This document shows, piece after piece, positions 7,795 to 17,703 of a stretch of DNA of 64,000 bases. The DNA lies in assembly GCF_005049045.1 (NCBI RefSeq), contig NZ_SUPK01000008.1:208662-272661 (forward strand), given 5' to 3'. The DNA is from Cohnella pontilimi (GTDB lineage: Bacteria > Bacillota > Bacilli > Paenibacillales > Paenibacillaceae). How positions within the stretch are numbered: position 1 is the first letter of the stretch; every line of letters begins with the position of its first letter. The translations under genes and the position numbers were made by a program. A model generated the notes under the pieces. That model was not told the DNA's origin and made no database searches. It saw nothing but the letters and a program-made list of their open reading frames with translations.

Positions 7795-8713
7795 AGATCA
7801 GCGGGCGATCCGTCTGGAAGGTGTGAGAACACAGGGAGCCGGCCATCCGCTCGGCCCACTGGATGCCGAGATCCCAAGCGGTCTCGTCACGGCGGTTGTC
7901 GGTCCGAACGGATCCGGCAAAAGCACGCTGTTCCGCACGCTGCTCGGATTGGAGCCGATCCGGGAAGGGGCGGCCTTTGTACTGGAGTCTCCGGTGCTTC
8001 CGGATTCGTCCGAAACCTATAAAGCGAGAATTGGCTTTCTGGCGGAAAATCCTCACCCCGGAGACGATCGCCTGACGACGCGGGAGAAAGCGAGTTTTGC
8101 TTCCTTGTGGTACCCGGACTGGAACGAAATCCGTTACCGGGAGCTGCTCAGCCGGTTCGGCATTGACGACACCGTGACGTTGTCCAAGTTGTCCAAAGGC
8201 ATGCGCCGCAAAGCAGAGCTGGCAGTGGCGATGGCGCATGAGCCGGAGCTGCTTCTATTGGATGAACCGTCATCCGGTCTTGATCCGTTCGCCTGGAAGA
8301 TCATGCTGGAGGAGCTTCAACGTTACATGGAACCCGGCGATCGCACCTTGCTCCTATCTAGTCACGTAACGGAGGAAGTGAAGCGGATGGCAGACTGTAT
8401 TTTGTTTATGAACGGCGGCCGGATTCTCGGATTGTTCGAGAAAGACCGGTTGTTCGACGAATGGCGGTCGCTGCTCATTCGCGGACCGGCCGGGGGCGAG
8501 AAGGACTTGGAGCTGCTCGCCAAGCTCCCCGGGTGGCGTCAGGCTTCCTACGCCGGTTCAGGCCTTTGCCGGGTCGAAACCGACGCGATGGGGAAGGAAG
8601 ACGGGTATTTGCAGTCTTGCGGATTCCATGTGCTCGAAAGCCGGCGCATGGAATTGGAAGATATATTGAACTGTTTGATTGTAAAGGAGGACAACAACAG
8701 TGAATCCGCTTAA
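7781..8713 (+). CDS. ABC transporter ATP-binding protein (YtrB-like)
   Basis: 310 residues. Walker A is GPNGSGKST near residue 45, the signature is LSKGMRRKAELA, Walker B is LLLLDEPSSGLD, and the H-loop is SSHVTEE. A C-terminal extension of about 90 residues (LESRRMELEDILNCLI) is usual for exporters of the YtrB/BcrA type. It energises a permease of the same operon at the cytoplasmic face. It overlaps both neighbours by 14 bp, so translation is likely coupled. Confidence 0.88.
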   Translation: MTGNKDQRAIRLEGVRTQGAGHPLGPLDAEIPSGLVTAVVGPNGSGKSTLFRTLLGLEPIREGAAFVLESPVLPDSSETYKARIGFLAENPHPGDDRLTTREKASFASLWYPDWNEIRYRELLSRFGIDDTVTLSKLSKGMRRKAELAVAMAHEPELLLLDEPSSGLDPFAWKIMLEELQRYMEPGDRTLLLSSHVTEEVKRMADCILFMNGGRILGLFEKDRLFDEWRSLLIRGPAGGEKDLELLAKLPGWRQASYAGSGLCRVETDAMGKEDGYLQSCGFHVLESRRMELEDILNCLIVKEDNNSESA

Positions 8714-9602
8714 AGTGGAACAGGTCGTCAAGCAGTACGGCGACAAAACGGCTGTAAACGGACTGAGCTTCGAAGTGTCGGAAGGCGAAATTTATGGCCT
8801 GCTCGGCGCGAACGGAGCCGGCAAAACGACCACGATGCGCATGATCCTCGGACTCATTTTCCCGGATGACGGGGACATTCGGTATTTCGGCAACATCTAC
8901 AGCCAGGAACAGCTTTCCATGCTCGGCTATTTGCCGGAAGAAAGAGGCATGTATCCGAAAATCAAGGTGAGCGACCAAATCATCTACTTGGCCCAGCTTC
9001 GGGGCATGTCCCGCAAAGATGCGGAGACCAATTTGAAGCATTGGCTCGACAAATTTCAAGTGCCCGAATATTACGACAAGAAGATCGAAGAACTGTCCAA
9101 GGGCAATCAGCAAAAGATCCAGTTCATCGCCGCAGTCATTCATAAACCGCGCATACTCATTTTGGACGAAGCATTCAGCGGGTTGGACCCGGTTAACGTG
9201 GAGCTGCTGAAATCAACGGTGAAAGAGCTGCGCGACAACGGCACGAGTATCGTATTTTCGACTCATCGTATGGAACATGTGGAAGAGCTGTGCCGCAACA
9301 TCACGATCATGCATAAATCGAAACCGGTTCTTCAGGGACCAATTCGGGAGATCAAGAAACAATTCCCGCAGGAGCGTGTGATTCTATCCGCAGAAGGTGA
9401 AGTTACCGGACTGGAAGCCATCACCGGTGTCACCCAAGTGGTGCGGCAGGAGAACAGCTATGAATGCACGGTGCAGTCGCCTGACGTTGCCCAGCATATT
9501 TTGAAGCACGCGCTCGCACAAGGGCCTGTCCGCCGGTTCGAGTTGATGGAGCCGACATTGAATGAAATTTTCATCCGAACGGTAGGTGAGCGCCATGAAT
9601 AA
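8700..9602 (+). CDS. ABC transporter ATP-binding protein (NatA/YhaQ-like)
   Basis: 300 residues with Walker A GANGAGKTT, signature LSKGNQQKIQ, Walker B ILILDEAFSGLD and H-loop STHRMEH, and a C-terminal domain typical of Na+/drug exporters (EPTLNEIFIRTVGERHE). The start is GTG at 8700 behind AAAGGAGG. Note Ala in place of the usual Pro after the Walker B glutamate (DEAFSG), a known NatA-type variant. It pairs with the membrane protein immediately downstream. Confidence 0.88.
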   Translation: MNPLKVEQVVKQYGDKTAVNGLSFEVSEGEIYGLLGANGAGKTTTMRMILGLIFPDDGDIRYFGNIYSQEQLSMLGYLPEERGMYPKIKVSDQIIYLAQLRGMSRKDAETNLKHWLDKFQVPEYYDKKIEELSKGNQQKIQFIAAVIHKPRILILDEAFSGLDPVNVELLKSTVKELRDNGTSIVFSTHRMEHVEELCRNITIMHKSKPVLQGPIREIKKQFPQERVILSAEGEVTGLEAITGVTQVVRQENSYECTVQSPDVAQHILKHALAQGPVRRFELMEPTLNEIFIRTVGERHE

Positions 9603-10857
9603 ACTCGGGACGGTTATTTCGTTTACGCTGCGGAACAAGTTGCGAAGCAAAGCATTTATCATCTCGACTGTGGTCCTTATGCTTCTCGTCATCGTCGGCG
9701 GCAACGTGCCGTATCTGATCAACAAGCTGGGCGGAGAAGACAAGGCCAGCCAAGTCGGTTATGTAGCAGGACAGTACCCGGACATCATTCAAAAGCTGCA
9801 AATCCAATACGCTGCCCAACCAGAGCCGGATGTGGTGCTGCAGAACTCTGCGGACGAAGCTCAACTCAAACAATGGGTGGAAGATGGTACGCTGACCGGC
9901 TACCTCACGTTCCAAGAGAATAAGGAAGCTGGGTTCCCGGATGTGACTTACCACGCGAAGAGCGCTCTGGGCTCCGGCACTTCACGGTCTTTGTCGGCCA
10001 CGCTTCAAGCGGTGAAAGCGCAAATGGTCGTGGAGGACGCCGGATTGACCGAAGCGCAAATCAAGATGCTTCAGACGCCGGTTCAGTTAAAGAATGAGCA
10101 AATCAGCCTGACGAACGGCACAGGCAAAACGGAAGAAGAGCAAAATACCGCCATCGGTTTGACCTACGTCGTCGTCATTCTGCTCTTCATGTCGGTCATG
10201 ATCACGGGACAGCTCATTGCCACGGAAATTACCGCGGAGAAGAGCTCCCGGGTCATGGAGATCATCGTGACGAGCGTATCGCCGCTTACCCAGATGTGGG
10301 GCAAAATTATCGGCATGTTCGTCGTTGCCGTACTGCAAATTGCGGTCATTCTAGGCGCCTTGACGGTCAACATTAACTTGCCTCACAACGCAGAGGCATT
10401 TCGAGCGATGGGGATCCGGTTGGATACGATTGATCCGACGATGATCGTCTATGCGATTTTGTTCTTCCTGGCCGGATTTTTCATGTACGCCACGCTGTTC
10501 GCAGCCGTCGGCTCGATCGTCAGCCGCACGGAAGACCTCGGCCAGGCGGTTCTGCCGATTACTATGTTGACGCTCGTCGGATTCTATGTCGCCATGTTCG
10601 GCCTGACACATCCGGAAAGTCCGCTTATCGTGATATGTTCGTTCATCCCGTTCTTCTCGCCATTCTTAATGGTGTTAAGGGTAGGGCTGGCGAATCCGGG
10701 TTGGTGGGAAGTCATTCTGGCATTCGTCATCCTGATCGTCTCCACTTTGGCGATTGGCTGGCTTTCCGCCAAGATCTACCGCGCAGGCGTGCTCATGTAC
10801 GGCAAACGGCCGTCGCTGAAAGAGCTTGTGAAAGCGATGAAGGCTTATAAGGTGTAG
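9595..10857 (+). CDS. ABC-2 type permease (NatB/YhaP-like)
   Basis: 420 residues with an N-terminal helix (FIISTVVLMLLVIVGGNVPY), a large extracytoplasmic domain of roughly 150 residues and five or six C-terminal helices, the layout of NatB/YhaP exporters. The motif EITAEKSSRVMEIIVTSVSP follows the second helix, as in this family. The ATG at 9595 sits after AGGTGA; a GTG three codons upstream is less well placed. It ends the operon and is followed by a strong terminator. The transported ion or drug is unknown. Confidence 0.87.
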   Translation: MNKLGTVISFTLRNKLRSKAFIISTVVLMLLVIVGGNVPYLINKLGGEDKASQVGYVAGQYPDIIQKLQIQYAAQPEPDVVLQNSADEAQLKQWVEDGTLTGYLTFQENKEAGFPDVTYHAKSALGSGTSRSLSATLQAVKAQMVVEDAGLTEAQIKMLQTPVQLKNEQISLTNGTGKTEEEQNTAIGLTYVVVILLFMSVMITGQLIATEITAEKSSRVMEIIVTSVSPLTQMWGKIIGMFVVAVLQIAVILGALTVNINLPHNAEAFRAMGIRLDTIDPTMIVYAILFFLAGFFMYATLFAAVGSIVSRTEDLGQAVLPITMLTLVGFYVAMFGLTHPESPLIVICSFIPFFSPFLMVLRVGLANPGWWEVILAFVILIVSTLAIGWLSAKIYRAGVLMYGKRPSLKELVKAMKAYKV

Positions 10858-10922
10858 TTGCGTGATTAACCTGGACCGTAAAGCTTCTGTAGCTATAATC
10901 CGGGACCGGGGTCGTCAAGCAC

Positions 10923-10958
10923 AAAAGGCAGGTACACGCATTCGCGTACCTGCCTTTT
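10923..10958. terminator. Bidirectional terminator
   Basis: AAAAGGCAGGTAC and GTACCTGCCTTTT form a near-perfect stem with T and A tails on either side. It closes the Ytr-like operon. Confidence 0.85.
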
Positions 10959-11119
10959 CGATCGTCCCGGCTTTCCCCGGTTCCATTCTTCAGGTCTTCC
11001 CAACCAGTGCCAAACCATGTACCTCCCCCACATGCAAATGCCGTGACGCCTAGTGAATCGCGTCTCTTCATAAGCATTACGCACATCCGCCGTCGGCCAA
11101 CCCTGTATCACAAAAAAAG

Positions 11120-11172
11120 GGGGCTGTCCCAAAAAGTCATAAACTGGCCTAGAGGGACGGCTCCGTTTTTTT
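11120..11172 (+). terminator. Hairpin with T-tract, possibly derived from an insertion-sequence end
   Basis: GGGGCTGTCCC and GGGACGGCTCC pair along 11 positions if G-U pairs are allowed, with a 23-base loop and seven T residues after. The left arm plus AAAAAGTCA resembles the end of several IS families. No transposase is present. It lies in the 440-bp gap 10858-11297, in which I recognise no gene. Confidence 0.45.
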
Positions 11173-11297
11173 GTTCCGGAAACAAAAGAGACCATCTTTT
11201 GGTAAAATGTATATAAAACATTTCCGCACATTGGTGGAATTGTGCATACCCGCAGGCGCGTACTATGGCCAAACCAAATAGCTAGGGAGGGATCCTC

Positions 11298-12896
11298 TTG
11301 AGTCATGACGTGATAAACGAAATTCAAAACGGAAGAACCACGCTTGGAATCGAGTTCGGTTCCACTCGAATTAAAGCCGTCCTTATTGGCAATAATCATA
11401 TCCCCCTCGCATCTGGCAGCCATGATTGGAAAAATAGCTACTCGAATCAAATATGGACTTATACATTAGAGGATATCTGGAAGGGCTTACAAGATAGTTA
11501 TCGGAAGATGGCTAGCGATGTAAAGCAGCAATACGGAATCACTTTACGGACAGTCGGAGCAATAGGGTTCAGCGGAATGATGCATGGTTATATGGTTTTC
11601 GACGAAGCCGGCGAACTTCTTACTCCATTCCGTACCTGGCGAAATAACATTACTGAGCAAGCGTCGAAAGTGCTCAGCGGTTTATTCCATTTCCATATCC
11701 CTCAACGTTGGAGTATTGCCCATCTTTATCAATCGATCTTGAACGAGGAAAAGCATGTAGCCGATATTCGATTCTTAACCACGTTGGCGGGATACATCCA
11801 TTGGAAATTATCAGGCCAGAAGGTAATAGGCGTCGGCGAAGCTTCCGGCGTTTTTCCGATCCATACTCATACCAAGGATTACCATTCCGCGATGGCGGAA
11901 CAATTCAATAAGCTAATTGCATCTTACAAGCTTCCGTGGAAGCTTGAGGATATCCTCCCTAGCGTATTGGTTGCCGGCGAGATCGCAGGCTCGCTTACCG
12001 AAGAAGGCGCTAAGTTGCTAGACGTAACGGGCGAACTGCAAGCGGGAATTCCGCTTTGTCCGCCGGAAGGAGATGCCGGAACAGGAATGGTCTCAACCAA
12101 CAGCGTCGCGAGGCGAACTGGTAATGTATCGGCAGGAACATCCGTATTTGCTATGGTTGTCCTCGAGAAAGAATTATCCAAGGCTTACGAAGAGATCGAT
12201 CTCGTGACAACTCCGTCGGGCAACCTGGTTGCGATGGCGCATTCCAATAACTGCACCTCCGACTTAAATGAGTGGGTCGGCTTGTTCGGCCAGTTCGCCA
12301 AAGTCATGGGGATGGAAGTCGACGCGAATAAGCTTTTTGGCACGTTGTACAACCTGGCGCTTCAAGGCGACCCGGATTGTGGCGGACTGTTAGCATATGG
12401 CTATCTTTCAGGGGAACACATGACTCATTTTGAAGAAGGTCGTCCGTTGTTCGTGCGTTCGTCGGAAAGCCATTTCAATCTGCCTAATTTCATGCGCGTT
12501 CATTTGTTTACGGCCCTCGGAGCCTTAAAAACGGGCATGGATATCCTTCTCAAACAAGAAGCCGTGAAGCTGGACGAAATTTTAGGACATGGCGGATTTT
12601 TCAAAACCGTCGGCGTAGGGCAAAAGATTATGGCTGCAGCACTTGATGTTCCAGTGTCCGTTATGGAAACAGCAGGAGAAGGCGGAGCATGGGGAATAGC
12701 TTTGTTAGCTTCTTTCATGCTTAATCGGACAGACAATGAAACGTTGGAAGAGTATTTGAACAACAAAGTGTTCTCAGGAAAAGCCGGAGTTACAATTCAA
12801 CCAGAACCTAAAGACGTACAAGGATTTGAAACGTTCATGCAGCGTTACACCAGGGGGCTCGCCATTGAGAGAGCCGCAGTTGAATATTTGAACTAG
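11298..12896 (+). CDS. FGGY-family carbohydrate kinase
   Basis: 532 residues. The N-terminal phosphate-binding motif [14 protein letters not shown], then [14 protein letters not shown], and the C-terminal GHGGFFKT and [17 protein letters not shown] motifs define an FGGY kinase. These phosphorylate sugars such as xylulose, ribulose or fuculose with ATP. It resembles a long, poorly characterised branch rather than classical XylB or AraB. The start is TTG at 11298, seven bases after GGGAGG. No isomerase, aldolase or transporter is adjacent, so the substrate cannot be guessed from context. Confidence 0.82.
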   Translation: MSHDVINEIQNGRTTLGIEFGSTRIKAVLIGNNHIPLASGSHDWKNSYSNQIWTYTLEDIWKGLQDSYRKMASDVKQQYGITLRTVGAIGFSGMMHGYMVFDEAGELLTPFRTWRNNITEQASKVLSGLFHFHIPQRWSIAHLYQSILNEEKHVADIRFLTTLAGYIHWKLSGQKVIGVGEASGVFPIHTHTKDYHSAMAEQFNKLIASYKLPWKLEDILPSVLVAGEIAGSLTEEGAKLLDVTGELQAGIPLCPPEGDAGTGMVSTNSVARRTGNVSAGTSVFAMVVLEKELSKAYEEIDLVTTPSGNLVAMAHSNNCTSDLNEWVGLFGQFAKVMGMEVDANKLFGTLYNLALQGDPDCGGLLAYGYLSGEHMTHFEEGRPLFVRSSESHFNLPNFMRVHLFTALGALKTGMDILLKQEAVKLDEILGHGGFFKTVGVGQKIMAAALDVPVSVMETAGEGGAWGIALLASFMLNRTDNETLEEYLNNKVFSGKAGVTIQPEPKDVQGFETFMQRYTRGLAIERAAVEYLN

Positions 12897-13042
12897 TTTT
12901 TGTCAATGTTGCTCATATCGCTAGGATAGAGGTTTTTTAATGGACCTATACTCGAGTTAAAGACACTTGAAAACATAAATAACCATGCCATAAAACCAAT
13001 AATCAAAGGAGCACTTATTCCAAATAGTATTTTGGTTCTCAT
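12893..13042 (-). CDS. 49-residue membrane microprotein
   Basis: A short reading frame opposite and convergent to the kinase, overlapping its stop by 4 bp. It begins [20 protein letters not shown], one hydrophobic helix of about 20 residues, and ends in a polar tail with [19 protein letters not shown] lies 11 bases before the ATG, which argues that it is translated. No family recognised. It could belong to a short transcript of its own or to the 3' region of the fumarate reductase transcript. Confidence 0.5.
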   Translation of the reverse strand: MRTKILFGISAPLIIGFMAWLFMFSSVFNSSIGPLKNLYPSDMSNIDKN

Positions 13043-13099
13043 CCGATGCTTCGCTCCTTTTTGGAATTCCCTTTATTGAATATTGCATATCATTCTTTT

Positions 13100-13139
13100 A
13101 CGACCGTTCCCCGTCACTCCACGGGTGAACGGTCGTTTT
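13100..13139. terminator. Terminator hairpin
   Basis: ACGACCGTTC and GAACGGTCGT form a stem extended by CCGT/ACGG, with TTTT on the + side. It lies between the kinase/microprotein region and the end of the fumarate reductase operon. Confidence 0.7.
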
Positions 13140-13171
13140 GCCATGGGTGCCTTTAATCCATACGATGCAAG

Positions 13172-13900
13172 TTACCGTTTCCAGCCGGCAACCGCCATTT
13201 TCCTGCGGACATATGCTAATTGGCCTTGCAAAGGGATTCCGATCGGGCAATTATCGTCACACGCCATAAGGCCGATGCAGCCGAAAATGCCATCCTCGGA
13301 GCCGACGACATCGAAGTATTGCTGCTCGTCTCTTTCGTCGCGGGGATCGATCATGAATCGGGATACACGGTTGACACCCGCCGCTCCGATAAAGTCTGGT
13401 TTGATATTCGCCGTGGCGCAGCCTCCGATACAACATCCGCATTCGATACATCTTTCCACTTCATAAATGTTTAATGCCGTTTCATTGTCCATTCTTTCTT
13501 CTTGAGCTTTCGGCTCGAATACTTTCTCCGTATGTATCCACGCTTCCGTTCGCAGAGACACGTCCCTGAACCATGTGCCCGTGTCCACCGACAAATCTCC
13601 AAGAAGCTTAAACACCGGGAGCGGCATGAGGGAAATATCCCTCGGCAAATCTTTGGTCAATGTCCTGCAGGCAAGTGTAGGACGGCCGTTGATCAGCATG
13701 CCGCACGAGCCGCATATACCTGCCCGGCATACAAAATCGAATTTCAATGAGGGATCCTGTTCTTCCCGGATTTTATTCAGAGCGATGAACAGCGTCATTC
13801 CCATTTCTTCTTGCAGCTCGAAGGTTTGCATCGTTGGTGCTTGCTTTGGAGTGTCCGGATTATATCGAAGTATATGAAAAGTCAATTGACGCGGATTCAT
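13172..13900 (-). CDS. frdB: Fumarate reductase/succinate dehydrogenase iron-sulfur subunit
   Basis: 242 residues. Cysteine clusters in order: CRAGICGSCG plus a later C for the [2Fe-2S] centre, CIECGCCIGGC for [4Fe-4S], and CIGLMACDDNCP contributing to [3Fe-4S]. It passes electrons between the flavoprotein and the haem membrane anchor at the inner face of the membrane. Residue patterns are closer to the Wolinella-type quinol:fumarate reductase than to Bacillus SdhB. It lies 22 bp after frdA as the last gene of the operon. Confidence 0.88.
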   Translation of the reverse strand: MNPRQLTFHILRYNPDTPKQAPTMQTFELQEEMGMTLFIALNKIREEQDPSLKFDFVCRAGICGSCGMLINGRPTLACRTLTKDLPRDISLMPLPVFKLLGDLSVDTGTWFRDVSLRTEAWIHTEKVFEPKAQEERMDNETALNIYEVERCIECGCCIGGCATANIKPDFIGAAGVNRVSRFMIDPRDERDEQQYFDVVGSEDGIFGCIGLMACDDNCPIGIPLQGQLAYVRRKMAVAGWKR

Positions 13901-13922
13901 GTGAGTTCCTCGCTTTCCAACC

Positions 13923-15746
13923 CTAGGATTTAGCCTTTACCGCTTGCGTGCTCGCTTCGCCATATCCCCGATCGCCAGGCGGCAATTCGGTAATTTTCAC
14001 GGGTTCGTACTCCAAGACGGGTTCACCCGCTCCAACCGGCCAGTAAGCTAACGTTCGTTTCAACCATTTCCCGTCATCCCGCTTGGGGTAATCCTCCCGG
14101 AAGTGGCTGCCGCGGCTTTCTTGGCGGGCCAGCGCTCCAGCGGCGATGCAATAAGCGAGCCGGATCATGCCGGTAATTCGGAGCGCCGATGCCAACTCCG
14201 GGTCTCCCCCTTGGCCGCCGCTGCGAAGGCCCACATGATGGGATCGTTGATGCAATTCATGCAGTTGGCCCACCGCTTTCGTTAAGGCTTCTTCCGAACG
14301 GAAAATCCCCACATGCTCGCTTAAAATTCGTTCCATCTCCCGGCGAAGCTGATAGACGTTTTCTTTGCCGTTGCGCTGATGAATGAAAGCGTCAATCCGG
14401 TCCTCCTGGAATTTCACATGGTCTTCGATGAGACTCGAGGAAACATGGAGGGAGGCTTCCTTGGTGTAATTCGCGATTTTATCTCCAACGATCATCCCGG
14501 CGACGACGGTTTCAGCCAGAGAATTTCCGCCCAAGCGATTAAAACCGTGCAGATCCCAACAAGCGGCTTCACCAAGTGCGAATAATCCTTCAAGCCCATA
14601 GGCCATACCGTCAATATGGGTGCGGATGCCGCCCATGCTGTAATGCTGAGTCGGACGAACGGGGATCAAATCATGGATCGGATCGATTCCGGTGAAATTT
14701 CGGCTGATATTGGCGATTTCTCGCAAATTCGTGTTGATGTGCTTGGCGCCGAGATGTCGGATATCAAGCCAGACATGCGCACCGTAAGGACTTTCTACAC
14801 CATATCCTTTGCGGATGTGCTGCATAATACGGCGTGAAACGACGTCCCTGGACGCCAGTTCTTTTTTGTTCGGCTCGTAATCGGGCATAAAACGGTGGTG
14901 ATCTTTATCCAGCAAATATCCGCCGTCACCGCGAGCGCCCTCGGTAATCAGAATCCAACTGGGCACGATACCGGTGGGATGGAATTGCACGGCTTCCATA
15001 TTTCCTAAGGGAACCTTACCTGTTTCCAATGCGACAAACATCCCGCTGCCTTCATTGATAATCGCGTTGGTGGACGCTCCATAGACCCGGCCATATCCGC
15101 CGGTGGCGATGACGGTAGATTTCGCGGTATACACTCGGAGTTTCCCGGTTCTCAAACATCGGGCCACCACTCCGCTGCACCTGATGCCGTCATGGATTAA
15201 GGACAGAACTTCGGTTCGATCATGAACGGTAATGCCCAGTTTAATGACAACACTGTCCATGGTATACAGCAAGGTATGACCGGTTCCGTCCGCGGTATAA
15301 CATGTACGCCACTTGGCTGTTCCGCCAAAGTTCCGTGCCGCGATCAACCCTTCCTTTTCGGCATCTTCCTGAATTTCCTTTCCGTCATACATGCGCTTTC
15401 CTGCCACAACCCGATTCCACGGAACGCCCCAAAAAGCCATCTGCCGGACGGCTACCGGTGCGGTCTCCGCAAAGAGCCGAGCCACGTCCTGGTCGCAGCC
15501 CCAATCGGAGCCTTTGACCGTATCGGCAAAATGGACATCGGCACTGTCCCCTTCGCCCATGGCGCTGTTCCCGAGTGATGCCTGCATGCCGCCTTGTGCC
15601 GCCGAACTATGGGAACGCCTAGGGGGTACCAAGCTCAATAGGATGACGTCGAGTCCTTGAGAGGCCGCTTCAATCGCCGCGCGTTCGCCTGCCAACCCGG
15701 CCCCGACGATGACTACATCTGAAGTGAAGCTGTCAAATCGGCTCAT
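13923..15746 (-). CDS. frdA: Fumarate reductase/succinate dehydrogenase flavoprotein subunit
   Basis: 607 residues. [18 protein letters not shown] is the FAD dinucleotide fold and [17 protein letters not shown] carries the covalent-flavin region. [54 protein letters not shown] and [10 protein letters not shown] are the substrate-site motifs. They follow Wolinella FrdA closely. It interconverts fumarate and succinate. The ATG at 15746 overlaps the stop of the cytochrome gene (ATGA); longer upstream reading lies inside that gene and is not real. Confidence 0.9.
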   Translation of the reverse strand: MSRFDSFTSDVVIVGAGLAGERAAIEAASQGLDVILLSLVPPRRSHSSAAQGGMQASLGNSAMGEGDSADVHFADTVKGSDWGCDQDVARLFAETAPVAVRQMAFWGVPWNRVVAGKRMYDGKEIQEDAEKEGLIAARNFGGTAKWRTCYTADGTGHTLLYTMDSVVIKLGITVHDRTEVLSLIHDGIRCSGVVARCLRTGKLRVYTAKSTVIATGGYGRVYGASTNAIINEGSGMFVALETGKVPLGNMEAVQFHPTGIVPSWILITEGARGDGGYLLDKDHHRFMPDYEPNKKELASRDVVSRRIMQHIRKGYGVESPYGAHVWLDIRHLGAKHINTNLREIANISRNFTGIDPIHDLIPVRPTQHYSMGGIRTHIDGMAYGLEGLFALGEAACWDLHGFNRLGGNSLAETVVAGMIVGDKIANYTKEASLHVSSSLIEDHVKFQEDRIDAFIHQRNGKENVYQLRREMERILSEHVGIFRSEEALTKAVGQLHELHQRSHHVGLRSGGQGGDPELASALRITGMIRLAYCIAAGALARQESRGSHFREDYPKRDDGKWLKRTLAYWPVGAGEPVLEYEPVKITELPPGDRGYGEASTQAVKAKS

Positions 15747-16378
15747 ACGGAATCCCCCAGCGATAAAAATAACCACAGACTGACAAGTCCCAATCCGATC
15801 GTGCAGACGGTGATGAAGGTCAGAACTTTTTTCAGGCTTTTTCTTTTGACAACCCCCCATTTGACAAGAGCCCGATAAAGCCCGACGCTGGCATGATACT
15901 CCGCTAATAATAGAAGAACGATATAGAACCCAAGCATCCATGAGTGAACGCGATCCGCGCTTAACTTCGCATTGATACCGGCATAAACAACGATGAACAC
16001 GTGGATGATGATCAGAACGAGCATCGCGCTGCCGGTGACAGCCTGGAACAGCCATGACCAAGTATCCGCGTGTTTGATTGTTTTGGCATGCTTCCATACA
16101 ATCTTTTGTTCCTGCCATCGGCCGGGGATGCGGCGAAAAACGGCCGCGACATGAGCTCCTGCCGTGAGAATGATGAACACCACAGCAACATCCAACAGCC
16201 GAAATTGTTCCATGAACTGGGCGAGACGGTTAAAGGCTTCCACTCCTAATAGAATCGAGCCGACGAAAAGCATATGCGTCCACAAAAATCCGACCAATAA
16301 CAAGCCGCTCACCGTCTGGACCAATTCCGTCATGAGGTCGGCTTTGCGACTTCGGGTCAAGGTCCTCTGCAACTGCAT
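15743..16378 (-). CDS. frdC: Di-haem cytochrome b membrane anchor of fumarate reductase/succinate dehydrogenase
   Basis: 211 residues with five hydrophobic helices and conserved histidines in the helices ([52 protein letters not shown]). This matches the single-polypeptide type B anchor with two haems that exchanges electrons with menaquinol. The ATG at 16378 lies seven bases after AAGGAG; in-frame upstream ATGs are poorer. Overlaps frdA by 4 bp. Direction of catalysis cannot be decided from sequence. Confidence 0.87.
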   Translation of the reverse strand: MQLQRTLTRSRKADLMTELVQTVSGLLLVGFLWTHMLFVGSILLGVEAFNRLAQFMEQFRLLDVAVVFIILTAGAHVAAVFRRIPGRWQEQKIVWKHAKTIKHADTWSWLFQAVTGSAMLVLIIIHVFIVVYAGINAKLSADRVHSWMLGFYIVLLLLAEYHASVGLYRALVKWGVVKRKSLKKVLTFITVCTIGLGLVSLWLFLSLGDSV

Positions 16379-16402
16379 AACCATTCTCCTTTGCATAGAT
16401 TT

Positions 16403-16588
16403 TCATTCGGATGATTTTGCCGAATCCTCAGGGGGCTTGTTTGAATCCAACCCGACGGCAGTTCCGCATTTGGTGCATACCAATACCGGAACCAACAACT
16501 CATAGGGGTCGTCATAAACAAAAGGATGATCCGACCGATATTCAACTTTCGTCTCGGCGCCACAGCAATCGGAAATGGTCATCGACAT
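16403..16588 (-). CDS. Small zinc-ribbon-like protein
   Basis: About 61 residues with CCGAE near the N-terminus and CTKCG 35 residues on, a two-knuckle zinc ribbon. The stretch DDPYELLVPVLVCTKCGTAVG resembles small proteins of unknown function in Bacillota. It lies 24 bp before frdC and is probably cotranscribed, so a role in assembly or regulation of the reductase is conceivable but unproved. The start may be ATG at 16588 or 16582, both behind AAAGGA. Confidence 0.6.
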   Translation of the reverse strand: MSMTISDCCGAETKVEYRSDHPFVYDDPYELLVPVLVCTKCGTAVGLDSNKPPEDSAKSSE

Positions 16589-16773
16589 TCCGTCCTTTCC
16601 AATCGGGTGTTTGCTGTGCGGGGATAACAATAAAATTTATTCCAAATCAGCGGCAAACATGTAGCGTTTCAATTGGAACTTACTTCTTGATTGAAGCGTC
16701 TAACGAGTAAGGTGTGAAGATCTACATAGGATGAATGGTGGTCCCAAAATGAACAGGCGGGTGGTGGATAGAT

Positions 16774-17598
16774 TTGATAAAAGCCCCGGTAAAACGTTCA
16801 TCCGTACGGCTAATGCTCGGCAAGCAATATTACATGCTAAGACGATATGCTGCATGGATGTTTAGAGGAACACGCTTCACTCGTTTTAAGGATACTAGGC
16901 CGTTGCGGCATCCAGCTTTCACCCATAGCACGCCATTGTATCGCCAGTTGAAGGACGTCGATATGTGGCTGCAGGAAAACAAAGTAACGAACCTCCGCTT
17001 GGCGACGGAAAAATTGAACGGATTGGTGATTCGACCGGGCGAGACGTTCTCATATTGGGTGAGTATCGGGAAACCGACGAAGGCCAAAGGCTACAAGGAT
17101 CGTATGGTGCTATTTTACGGCGGCTTTAAGGCCGGGGTAGGCGGAGGATTGTGCCAGCTGTCTAATTTGATCTATTGGATGACGCTGCACACTCCGCTCA
17201 CGGTGACGGAGCGGCACCGGCACAGTTATGACGTATTTCCGGATTCCAATCGTACACAGCCGTTCGGAAGCGGGGCGACGTGCTCTTATAACTATTTGGA
17301 TTTACAAATCCGCAATGATACGGAGAGAACGTATCAATTGCTCGTCGGTTTGACGGACGAAGAACTTGTCGGCGAATGGAGGACGGACGCTCCACAGCTT
17401 GAAAGTTACGAAGTGTTTGAGCGTGACCATCGCATGAGTCAGGAGCATTGGGGCGGGTATACGCGTCATAACCGCATATTTCGGAACGTGTACAACGTCC
17501 GGGGCGAATGGATCCGAGAAGAATATGTGACCGAAAATCATTCACTTATGATGTATTCTCCGCTGCTCCAAGAGCCAGGTGTGTCGAGAACTTCATGA
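16774..17598 (+). CDS. VanW family protein
   Basis: 274 residues. The central VIRPGETFSYWVSIGKPTKAKGY, GGGLCQLSNLIYW and RHRHSYDVFPDSNRTQPFGSGATCSYNY are hallmarks of VanW proteins. VanW was first seen in vancomycin-resistance clusters and is frequent in sporeformers, but its activity is unknown and nothing else from a van cluster is present. The start is uncertain: TTG at 16774 is the first usable codon after an in-frame stop, with only a weak GGTGG upstream. Confidence 0.85.
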   Translation: MIKAPVKRSSVRLMLGKQYYMLRRYAAWMFRGTRFTRFKDTRPLRHPAFTHSTPLYRQLKDVDMWLQENKVTNLRLATEKLNGLVIRPGETFSYWVSIGKPTKAKGYKDRMVLFYGGFKAGVGGGLCQLSNLIYWMTLHTPLTVTERHRHSYDVFPDSNRTQPFGSGATCSYNYLDLQIRNDTERTYQLLVGLTDEELVGEWRTDAPQLESYEVFERDHRMSQEHWGGYTRHNRIFRNVYNVRGEWIREEYVTENHSLMMYSPLLQEPGVSRTS

Positions 17599-17665
17599 GG
17601 AACCGCGTTTAATCTAGTGGTCAACGCTCATTGACTTAGTCTTTGGGTGTTTTTGTTGTGGTAAT

Positions 17666-17693
17666 GGAACTAACTTCCTGTTTAATGTGTCTA
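17666..17693 (+). promoter_or_regulatory. Candidate ECF sigma promoter (autoregulation)
   Basis: GGAACT, 17 bp, then GTCTA is the usual shape of an extracytoplasmic-function sigma promoter and lies directly before the sigma gene. The predicted start of transcription would fall almost at the start codon, which weakens the call. Confidence 0.3.
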
Positions 17694-17703
17694 AAGGTTA
17701 GGG

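Noticed and set aside
10893..11450. 185-codon open frame on the minus strand in the gap before the FGGY kinase
   Set aside because: It runs antisense through a terminator and into the kinase gene, has no ribosome site and no recognisable domain.
15747..16118. N-terminal extension of the fumarate reductase flavoprotein
   Set aside because: It would lie inside frdC in another frame; the ATGA overlap and the FAD motif position fix the start at 15746.
16774..17598. Vancomycin-resistance gene cluster
   Set aside because: Only VanW is present; VanW-type proteins are common in sporeformers without resistance, and no ligase, dehydrogenase or dipeptidase genes are nearby.
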